DNA of 56,234 nucleotides from Neosynechococcus sphagnicola sy1. Lineage in GTDB: Bacteria > Cyanobacteriota > Cyanobacteriia > Neosynechococcales > Neosynechococcaceae. Shown piece after piece: positions 49,313 through 56,234 of the stretch. Below the pieces are notes generated by a model. That model had not been told where the DNA came from. It did no database searches and saw only the letters and a list, made by a program, of their open reading frames with translations. How positions within the stretch are numbered: the first letter of the stretch is position 1; each line of letters begins with the position of its first letter. Where the stretch lies: assembly GCF_000775285.1 (NCBI RefSeq), contig NZ_JJML01000004.1, forward strand, positions 1 to 56,234. The letters are read 5' to 3'. The translations under genes were made by a program, and so were the position numbers.

Positions 49313-50492
49313 ATGCATGCATCAGTGAATCGGCGATCGCTCCTGTTGGGGTTAGGCGCTGTCGGAGCCTCTCTGTACTTTCAAGACTATCAAGCAACCC
49401 AGCGTCTCAGCAGCAATCAGACTGATGCTGACTTTGCGCCTGAGATTCAAAGACGGCTAAACGAGGCGGTCGATCGCAGACTCAACAGCGACAACATTCC
49501 TGGTGCCATCATCGGGGTGTGGATGCCGGGGCAGGGCCGATGGCTGGCAGCAAAAGGCATCAGCGATCGAAGGACGCAAACTCCAATGCAGCTAGACAAT
49601 CACTTTCGCATCGGCAGCGTCACCAAAACCACGACGATCACTGCTATCCTGCAATTGGCTGAGCTGCAACAGTTGAGTCTTCAAGACCCGGTGGGGAAAT
49701 ACCTGCCCTTCGTCCCTAACGGAGAGAAGATTACCCTGGAGATGCTGGCGAATATGACCAGCGGGCTTTATTCCTATACCTTTGATCCAGACTTCCAATA
49801 TCAATTAAAAAGTAATCCATCACGGGTATGGAAGCCTCGTGAGCTAGTTGAGATTGCCTTTACCCATGGGCCACAAGCTGCACCGGGGAGTAAATGGGAG
49901 TACAATAACACCAACACTGTCCTGCTGGCGATGGTGGTGGAGCGGGTGGCGAGAAAGCCGCTACAGCAGGTGTTTCAGGAACAGATTTTTACACCTTTAG
50001 GGCTACGCCATACAATTTTCCCGACGACAGCAACCCTGCCCACACCCTATACCCACGGATATACGGAACAAACGCTGGACGGTCAGCAAGGAGATGCTAG
50101 CTTCTGGAACCCCAGTTGGGCTTGGGGCACGGGTAACCTGATCTCGACCCTGGAGGATCTCAAAATTTATGCCGGGGCGATCGCCACTGGTAAAGGGCTA
50201 ATTTCTAGCGCAACGCAGCAATATCGGCTCACCTGGGCAACGTTACCGCCGAATACTCAATACTATAGGTATGGGATAGGAATCGTTTACAACCAAGGGT
50301 GGTTGGGACATACAGGCAGCCTACCGGGCTACAATACCGTCATGTTTCACTTGCCAGAGAAGGACACCACGATGGTGATCATGGCAAATTCTGATATCTG
50401 TGCCAACCAGAAAACCCCCTGCCCAGGCGCTGTGGCGGGTGATCACGTCAGTGCTCACCCCAGAAAACATCCCAGTGACACCCCCGTGTTGA
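49313..50492 (+). CDS. Beta-lactamase-type (class C) serine hydrolase, frameshifted at the C-terminus
   Basis: The secreted protein of about 390 residues has a twin-arginine-like signal (NRRSLLLGLGAVGASLYF). The catalytic motifs are FRIGSVTKTTTITAI (SxxK), YNNTNTVLLAM (YxN) and GHTGSLPGYNT (HxG, KTG box). It belongs to the penicillin-binding-protein/class C beta-lactamase/esterase family. Its substrate is unknown, and a resistance role is not implied. The 3' end is off frame. With one C less in the C5 run 50415-50419 the sequence ends QKTPAQALWRVITSVLTPENIPVTPPC at TGA 50490-50492. I prefer the ATG at 49313. The ATG at 49280 is possible. Confidence 0.85.
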
Positions 50493-50583
50493 CGGTCAAG
50501 CCCAGACGCTGACCCGTATCAGGTTGATGAGAGGGAACTGCATCCTGGAATGATTGTTACAGCATTGATCCACTCCGTAGATC

Positions 50584-51507
50584 TCATCGCACCCGCATAC
50601 CGAGTTGTTGATCCCAATGGAGGGGTTTGGCCGCTTGAGGAAGGGGAGATTCGGGTAGTTGCCCGACTGAAACTCCATATTTCCAACTGGGGGGACAGAT
50701 GGCAATATAGCGGGCATATCCCCCTAGACCGCCTTGAAATTTGGGATATCCAATCACCACCAATGCGCCCGTTTCAGGGACTTGATCAAGGTTGGCAACG
50801 CCTTCTGCTTGGGTGTAACCGTTCTTGAGTAACCAGGCTTCTCCTTCCAGCGTGGGAGTACTATCTGTGTCCAGGGGTTCATGTCCATGAAACAGAATTT
50901 CCCGCTCTAGATGCAGAAATTTCAATGCCCCGAGCGAAACACCCGGAAACTTCGTGCGGGTTGCCAGGGCTGGATTGGGCCATTCCTTCGACCAATCGGA
51001 TCGCACAAAAACGACTGAACCTTGAGGAATTCGGCCATGCTGTTTTTCCCAGTTCACAATGTCCTGTACTTGCAAGTGATAGTTGGGATCTTGCGCTACT
51101 TTGTCCTGAATCGGAATGACCACTAAGGGCCGCACTGCAAATGTGGGTGGCAATTCGTCGATGGCAGGATAGTCAGGATTCCAGTGGGCAGGCGGATCGA
51201 GTTGCGTTCCTAGCTGGTCAGTGGGCAGATCGTAATGGGTAGCCTCGAAACCATCGGCGGAGTAGGTGTAAATTTTGCTGGTTTTAGGGTCAGTCGTCGG
51301 CGAAAATTTAGCGGCTGCAAAACCAGTCCATACGGGGATAGTCGGTGTAATGGTATGGGTGAGGTCAACGTATTTCGCTGATTTTAAGGACTGTTGATAG
51401 ACTTGCCATAGGGGTGGTTGAGGTTTTGGCTGGGCAAGGGCTAGCGAACAAGAAATGATCAGGCAAAAGAAGGTGATCATTCCTAAAAGTCTGAATCTTT
51501 TTATCAA
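50584..51507 (-). CDS. Secreted cyclase/kynurenine formamidase-like hydrolase
   Basis: The 307-residue protein belongs to the cyclase (PF04199-type) family. It has an N-terminal signal peptide (RLLGMITFFCLIISCSLALAQ). The metal-binding region is LGTQLDPPAHWNP (replacing the more common HxDxxxH), with a second motif FHGHEPLDTDS near residue 210. SVVFVRSDWSKEWP is the VLLxTG/W-like stretch. The exact substrate is unknown, and the lack of a canonical HxDxPxH may alter the metal site. The frame is intact. Confidence 0.78.
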   Translation of the reverse strand: MIKRFRLLGMITFFCLIISCSLALAQPKPQPPLWQVYQQSLKSAKYVDLTHTITPTIPVWTGFAAAKFSPTTDPKTSKIYTYSADGFEATHYDLPTDQLGTQLDPPAHWNPDYPAIDELPPTFAVRPLVVIPIQDKVAQDPNYHLQVQDIVNWEKQHGRIPQGSVVFVRSDWSKEWPNPALATRTKFPGVSLGALKFLHLEREILFHGHEPLDTDSTPTLEGEAWLLKNGYTQAEGVANLDQVPETGALVVIGYPKFQGGLGGYARYIAICPPSWKYGVSVGQLPESPLPQAAKPLHWDQQLGMRVR

Positions 51508-51659
51508 CTTTTTTCTACTACTAAAATGTAAAAAAGTCTCTGGTTTCAGTGCCCAGGACTATTTAATTCTAGGGAAGAACTGAGTAGGGTTCAAGCAACC
51601 TCTGCTCTGAACCCTATGGCTATTCAGGAGACGGATTACTTTGCCGCTGGCTCTCTGCT

Positions 51660-52271
51660 TCAGTGGGAACTTCCCCAGCGTTCGGTAAGACGCTGATCAC
51701 GACCGCAGGTAAACCGATAAAAGTTATATTTGATCGAATTTGTCTGGTAGAAATTTTGATGATACCCTTCAGCAGCATAGAACTTACCTGCGGGGACAAT
51801 TTGGGTGGCGATTGGCTGGGAAAATCGACCCGAAGTTACTAATGCTTGTTTAGATTTCTCTGCTAGCTTGCGCTGTGCGTCTGAGTGATAAAAGATGCTG
51901 CTGCGGTATTGGCTGCCGCGATCGCAAAATTGCCCTCCGGCATCCAAAGGATCAACATTATGCCAAAACACATCAAGCAACCGTTCGTAGCTAATTTTGG
52001 CCGGGTCATAAACTATTTGCACAGCTTCAGCATGTCCCGTTGTCCCGGAGGAAACTTGCTTATAGGTGGGATTGACAGTGGTGCCTCCGGTGTAGCCAAC
52101 CGTTGTAGATAGGACACCTGGCAGCTGATCAAAGGGCTTTTCCATGCACCAAAAACACCCACCAGCAAAGGTTGCCTCCGCCAGCTGATTGGCAGAAGCC
52201 GACGTGTTCCAACCCCCTAGCAACGTATATCCAAGTAAAAGACCCAATAGGAATCTGCGTTTTATGGTCAT
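51660..52271 (-). CDS. msrA: Peptide methionine sulfoxide reductase MsrA, exported
   Basis: MsrA reduces methionine-S-sulfoxide in proteins. The 203-residue product has a signal peptide ([21 protein letters not shown]), so it works outside the cytoplasm. The catalytic motif is [11 protein letters not shown], and [27 protein letters not shown] and EGYHQNFY are family signatures. A C-terminal Cys near TCGRDQRL could be a resolving cysteine. It sits between the cyclase gene and the flavin reductase gene on the same strand. Periplasmic redox repair is the likely role. Confidence 0.93.
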   Translation of the reverse strand: MTIKRRFLLGLLLGYTLLGGWNTSASANQLAEATFAGGCFWCMEKPFDQLPGVLSTTVGYTGGTTVNPTYKQVSSGTTGHAEAVQIVYDPAKISYERLLDVFWHNVDPLDAGGQFCDRGSQYRSSIFYHSDAQRKLAEKSKQALVTSGRFSQPIATQIVPAGKFYAAEGYHQNFYQTNSIKYNFYRFTCGRDQRLTERWGSSH

Positions 52272-52319
52272 GATGATTTTGCACCCATGTTTCTGGGCTG
52301 TTAGTTACTAGCGAGGTAT

Positions 52320-53670
52320 TTAAAGTTCGAGAACAATCTTGGCGGTCTTGGGTTGAGAAATACAAATCAGCACTGAACCTGCCGCGATCTCCGCCGTCGG
52401 GGGTTGTAGATACTCAACAGCACCTTCCTGAATCTTGCACATACAAGTACCACAGATGCCCTGGCGACAACTATAGTCGGGATGAAGATCATGGGCTTCT
52501 GCAAACTCCAGAATGCTGCCACTATTCTGATTCCAGGTCAGGGTTTGACTGGTTTTCGTAAAGGTAATCTCCGCTGTTACCGTTTCTACAGCAGCGGTGG
52601 GCACAGCAGGTGGCTTCTCAAGCGTTGCCTTCATGCTCTGTCCAAATGCTTCAAAGAAAATGCGACTTTCAGGCACCCCCCATCCCTTAAGCCCCTCCAT
52701 CAGCGATCGCAAAAACGGGTGGAGAACCACAGAGGAAAAACTCCGCATCCTTGCTCACTAATGACTCAACCAACGCCGTATCGACATACCCCATGCTGTG
52801 GTAAAAACCTGCATCCTCAGGGCGGGGGCGACTGTAGGCAAAATGCAGGTGGAGGTTGGCATTCTGTTGGGCAACTGCCATCACCTGATCTCGAAATGCG
52901 TGGTATTGACCATCTCGGGCTCCATGCAAAAACCAGATCTGTCGTTGGGGATTGAGACGACTACAGGCTCTTGCCATGCTGATCATGGGCGTAATCCCCA
53001 CACCATTGCTAATCAGCACCACCGGGTTCGATTGCTGAACATTGAGGACAAATTTCCCACTCGGGGGCTTCGCTGGAATGATAGAACCAACCTGAATCTG
53101 ATCGTGCATAAAGTTAGAAGCAGCCCCAGGGGGGACTTCTAAGCCTTTAGGTGCCAGCTCCCGCTTGATCGAAAGGCGATAGTATTCACAGGGCTCAGGG
53201 TAATCTGATAAGGAGTAAGTCCGAATGACGGGTTGAGGTCGTCCGGGAATCTCTAGTTTGATGGTTAAAAACTGACCTGGTTGAAAGTTGGGAATTACGC
53301 CGCGATCTTCTGGCTGCAGGTAAAAAGAGGTAATCTCCTCACTCTCTTTAACCTTCCGCATGACGACGAAATTTCGCCAATCTTGCCAGGTCTTGCCCTC
53401 GGTGCGCGGCTGCGTTGGGGCTTGGCTGAGATTGCCGCCTGTTATAGGTTCTGTTTTACTTCCTTTCTTCCCAGAAACTACCCCCGCGATCGCACCACAG
53501 CCTGAGCCAATCAAGGAGGCATAAACCCCAACCATCGCCCTATCTTGCGGATTGACCAGACCGACTGCCGCACCAGAGACAATCGTCGCCATGGCAAATG
53601 CTGCACTGGCTGCCGTCACACTTCTAACGAGGGGGTTTTGAATTTGTCTGATCTCTTCGAGCATTGCCAA
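52320..53670 (-). CDS. Membrane-anchored FAD/NAD reductase with C-terminal [2Fe-2S] domain, frameshifted
   Basis: The N-terminal about 75 residues contain a hydrophobic hairpin (AAFAMATIVSGAAVGLV, GVYASLIGSGCGAIAGVV). A ferredoxin-reductase module follows: FAD site VIRTYSLSDYP, NAD site VVLISNGVGITPMISM, and the C-terminal FFLCGSPP. The plant-type ferredoxin domain at the end has CRQGICGTCMCKI...VLICISQP. The reconstructed length is about 450 residues. The frame breaks at the A5 run 52711-52715. One base less gives CGSPPVLRSLMEGLKGWG. Such fusions resemble the reductase part of hybrid-cluster or flavohemoglobin-like systems. The electron acceptor is unknown. Confidence 0.8.
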
Positions 53671-53744
53671 CTTCCTCTCTAGCGGTGAAATTCATGGCAT
53701 CGTCTGCAACTGCAAGCGATCGCGGTGAGGTAGAGGGTTGACCG

Positions 53745-54543
53745 CTATTGTTCCTGATAATTCCAGAGCAGCCCACCATCTACAAAAAAGGTGCTGCCTG
53801 TAACGTAGTCGGCATCAGTGGAAGCCAGGAATGCCACCAGGGAAGCCACATCCTGGGGTTGACCCAGACGCCCCAGGGGAATGTTGGTTAACAGCGCACC
53901 TAGTTTCTGAGGATCGTTTAATAGCTTGGTATTAATAGGTGTCTCAATGGCTCCGGGTGCCACATTATTAATCGTGATTCCTAATGCACCCAACTCAACC
54001 GCCAGGTTGCGAGTCATCATTTTCATCCCCCCCGTTACTGACACAGTAGGCCGTGAAGTTGGGGAAGGGGAGTTCCTCATGAACTGAGCTGATGTTGATG
54101 ATCTTTCCGGTTCGCTGGGTGGCAATCAGATGTTGTACAAAAGCTTGGGTGGCAAAAAAGACCCCCTTGAGATTGACATTCATCACGGCATCATAATCTG
54201 CTTCTGCAACTTCCCAGAAAGGAGCATGTTTTTCAATCCCAGCGTTATTCACCAGGATATCCAGCTTGCCAAAGTGCTCAATACTCTCTGCAATCAGTCG
54301 TTTCACCTCATCCACACTGCCTAAGTTCGCTTGGATCGTGTGTCCCTGAGAATGAGGACAAAGCGCTGTGTAGCAACTGCCACCCGTCGCCTGCACCTTG
54401 GCTAGTGTTTCCTCTGCCCCTTCTGGGTGAGAGCGGTAGTTAATCACGACATCGGCTCCTTCTTGAGCCAGTCGGAGCACAATTCCCTGCCCGATACCTT
54501 GACTGCTGCCTGTCACCAGAGCGACCTTACCTGCAAGCTTCAT
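53745..54543 (-). CDS. SDR-family dehydrogenase (glucose 1-dehydrogenase-like), frameshifted
   Basis: The NAD(P)-binding motif is VALVTGSSQGIGQGIVLRLAQ, NNAGIEKHAPFWE follows, and the catalytic Ser lies in INISSVHEE. The C-terminus with DYVTGSTFFVDGGLLWN is typical of glucose 1-dehydrogenase-like SDRs. The YxxxK motif reads AYCVSNGG in one frame. Deleting the C before the G7 run (54027-54034) instead restores AYCVSKGGMKMMTRNLAVEL with the catalytic Lys. The reconstructed length is about 265 residues. There is an unusual insert of about 12 residues (CYTALCPHSQGHT) before the NAGI region. The substrate is not certain. Confidence 0.85.
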
Positions 54544-54759
54544 AAATACTCTCCGATCCCTTTCTCAGTTGACTGGGAGGTGAATTAATGGGAAAAACAT
54601 GACACCCTGACGGAACTTGGTTGTCCTTCGTGATCCAGGATGCCTTAAATGTACAATCAAACACCGATGAAAGTATTCTCGCTTGGGAAATACCTTCGCA
54701 GATGATGGTAGGGTGAGGAGTTAATCTCAGAACCCTGATATTTTGGCGAGGAAATCCTT
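54544..54759. other. Intergenic region upstream of the small unknown gene
   Basis: About 215 bases separate the divergent SDR gene and the small protein at 54760. I see no gene. A purine-rich stretch GGCGAGGAAATCC serves as a plausible ribosome binding site for the gene at 54760. Confidence 0.35.
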
Positions 54760-54985
54760 ATGAAGTTCTTAGCAAAATTTAAGAATTGACGAAAACTTTA
54801 CTCCTCTGCTGACATTTTTCTCTCATCGATTCTTAATTCCAGACTCAGCAGAATTAATCCCTTACTTAGCCAACCCTAGGATTCAGCGTCGATACTTTAG
54901 AGAGTCAATTGCACTAATTGCAGAGAGGGTATTGATTCAGAAGGGTGAAGGAACCACAACACCCCTCACCCAGGAAGACCTTTGA
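54760..54985 (+). CDS. Small protein of unknown function, frameshifted
   Basis: With one base removed near 54784 the frame reads MKFLAKFKIDENFTPLLTFF, then SHRFLIPDSAELIPYLANPR and IQRRYFRESIALIAERVLIQ. It ends GEGTTTPLTQEDL at TGA 54983-54985 (about 74 residues). GAGGAAATCCTT precedes the ATG. I do not recognise the family. A real product is suggested by the clean ribosome binding site, the well-formed C-terminus and the position before the GMC gene. Confidence 0.4.
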
Positions 54986-55118
54986 TCGCAACTTCCTTGG
55001 TTCCAATGGTGTGGTGAATCCAACCCTGGGCATCCCAGCGAATGCATCACAGGTCGGCGATCGCCTGCAATCTGAGTCCGTCCTGTCTTCAAGGTAAATT
55101 CAGGTATCACGTACAGCC

Positions 55119-56234
55119 ATGACGAGCAATGCTTACGACATCATCATCATTGGCACTGGGGCTGGTGGCAGCACCCTTGCCCACCGACTCGCCCCCACCG
55201 GCAAGAAAATTCTGGTACTGGAGCGCGGGTCGTTTCTGCCCAGGGAAAAGGCCAACTGGGACACAGTGGCAGTGGTGCAACAAGACCGCTATCACACCAA
55301 GGAGGTCTGGCATGATCAAAACGGTCATGAAATTCATCCGGGAGTTGGTTACTTTGTCGGTGGCAATACCAAACGTGTACTGGCGGTGCCTTGTTTCGTT
55401 GGCGCGAACGAGATTTTACGCAGGTGGTTCATAAGGGGGGGATTTCCCCAGAGTGGCCCCTGAGGTATGGTGACTTTGAGCCCTACTACACCCAGGCTGA
55501 GCAGCTCTATGCAGTCCATCGGGGAGCATGGGGTCGATCCCACTGACCCCCCCCGCGAACGGGAGACTATCCCCATCCCGCCATCAGCCACGAGCCGCGC
55601 ATCCAAGAAGTTCATGATGCCCTTCAGGCCAAAGGCTTACACCCGTTTTATCTCCCATTGGCCATCAAACTCAATGAAGTGAATCGTCGCCTCAGTGCCT
55701 GTATTCGCTGCAATACCTGCGATGGGTTTCCTTGCCTGGTGGATGCTAAGGCTGATGCGGATATTACCTGTATCCGTCCAGCCGAGACCTTTGATAATCT
55801 GACATTAATCACAGAAGCCAGGGTGTTGCGTCTTCACACCAGTGAGTCTGGCCGAGAGGTATCCGCTGTGGAAGCAGAAATTGCTGGGGAACGGCGGCAG
55901 TTTTCTGCAGATATTGTGGTGGTAGCCTGTGGTGCCATTAACTCAGCGGCATTACTATTGCGATCTGCCAATGATCAACATCCCCATGGATTGGCAAACC
56001 GTTCCGACCAGGTGGGGCGTAATTTGATGAAACATCAAAACGGAGCCATTATTGGCATCAGCAAAAAACTGAATCCAACTGTGTTTCAAAAAACCATGGG
56101 GGTGAATGACTTTTATTGGGGTGAGGCCGGATTTGAATACCCGATGGGTCATGTGCAGCTCTTGGGTAAGGTTAATGCAGACATGATTGCCATGGAATCT
56201 CCCGCGATCGCTGGTATCTCCTTCCAAGAAAAAA
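55119..56234 (+). CDS. GMC-family FAD oxidoreductase, several indels, cut by window end
   Basis: It starts MTSNAYDIIIIGTGAGGSTLAHRLAPTGKKILVLERG, the FAD-binding GxGxxG motif of glucose-methanol-choline oxidoreductases, with the second motif GYFVGGNTK. Downstream frames carry ISPEWPLRYGDFEPYYTQAE, HEPRIQEVHDALQAKGLHPFYL, CIRCNTCDGFPCLVDAKADAD and VVACGAINSAALLLRSAND. The rest is open to base 56234. Single-base insertions are apparent near 55372-55383 (two) and 55520, and two extra bases lie near 55563-55566. Removing them restores the family sequence (NTKVYGGALFRWRERDF). The substrate is unknown. The 3' end lies outside the window. Confidence 0.85.

Noticed and set aside
49313-50492. A beta-lactamase resistance gene
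   Set aside because: The motifs fit the broad class C/esterase family. Nothing in the sequence shows a resistance role.
3016-56234. Programmed frameshifting or transcriptional slippage as a general mechanism
   Set aside because: Runs of C, G, T and A of only five to eight bases are involved, along with inserted C before G-runs and single missing bases. Technical error explains this more simply. I cannot exclude slippage at individual sites.
1-56234. CRISPR arrays, tRNA, rRNA
   Set aside because: I looked for regular short repeats with spacers and cloverleaf-like segments with GGTTCNANTCC and saw none. A covariance-model search would be needed to be certain.

Overview
This window is cyanobacterial chromosomal DNA. 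It carries a photosystem I subunit (psaK), a biliverdin-forming heme oxygenase, the cyanobacterial nitrate/nitrite operon (nirA, nrtABCD, narB), a bidirectional NAD-linked hydrogenase (hoxEFUYH) and many copies of the octamer GCGATCGC, which is over-represented in cyanobacteria. A short HmpF-like motility protein would fit a filamentous, non-heterocystous lineage (Leptolyngbya/Phormidium-like). That placement is inference.

Layout. Positions 1-2200 hold the 3' part of an IS630-type transposase, a membrane protein of unknown function and an intergenic repeat. Positions 2.2-9.4 kb carry household genes: a methyltransferase, an HtrA/Deg protease, a phasin-like protein, argS, an HmpF-like protein and an NCS2-type permease. 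Positions 9.4-27.1 kb form a fermentation supercluster. A leftward operon reads ADP-forming acetyl-CoA synthetase/GNAT fusion, nifJ (pyruvate:ferredoxin oxidoreductase), a dihydroorotate dehydrogenase-like protein and hypD. Divergently, rightward, come ppsA (PEP synthase), hoxE-F-U-Y-H and the hydrogenase maturation protease hoxW. Together these encode pyruvate oxidation to acetyl-CoA, ATP gain by release of acetate, PEP regeneration, and disposal of reductant as H2. A CRP/FNR-type palindrome with class-II promoter spacing lies upstream of the leftward operon.

Positions 27.1-37.6 kb are mixed household genes: an S1-domain ribosomal protein, an HMA/EcsC-like protein, dienelactone hydrolase, a methyltransferase, a ClC channel, a GIDE-like membrane protein, heme oxygenase, trpF, psaK, a zinc-ribbon protein, a TerB/Mo-nitro_C protein and a small EamA/SMR transporter. 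Positions 37.6-47.0 kb are the nitrate assimilation operon, read leftward as nirA-nrtA-nrtB-nrtC-nrtD-DUF1830-narB from a near-perfect NtcA promoter. Positions 47.0-49.3 kb are a graveyard of decayed accessory genes: Uma2, a possible restriction-subunit tail, a PIN toxin and antitoxin, a DNA methyltransferase scrap, a MITE-like element and a DUF2283/DUF4258-like pair. Positions 49.3-56.2 kb carry a beta-lactamase-type serine hydrolase, a cyclase, a secreted MsrA, a ferredoxin-linked flavin reductase, an SDR dehydrogenase, a small unknown protein and the start of a GMC oxidoreductase.

The most striking feature of the text is the number of single-base indels. At least 15 otherwise well-conserved genes (htrA, argS, hoxF, hoxY, the S1 protein, heme oxygenase, narB, nrtC, nrtA, nirA and others) are each split into two or more frames. 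Nearly all are +1 insertions in or next to a mononucleotide run, and removing one base restores the family sequence. Sequencing or assembly error is the simplest explanation, so I give full reconstructed spans and mark each break. No CRISPR array, rRNA or tRNA was recognised.
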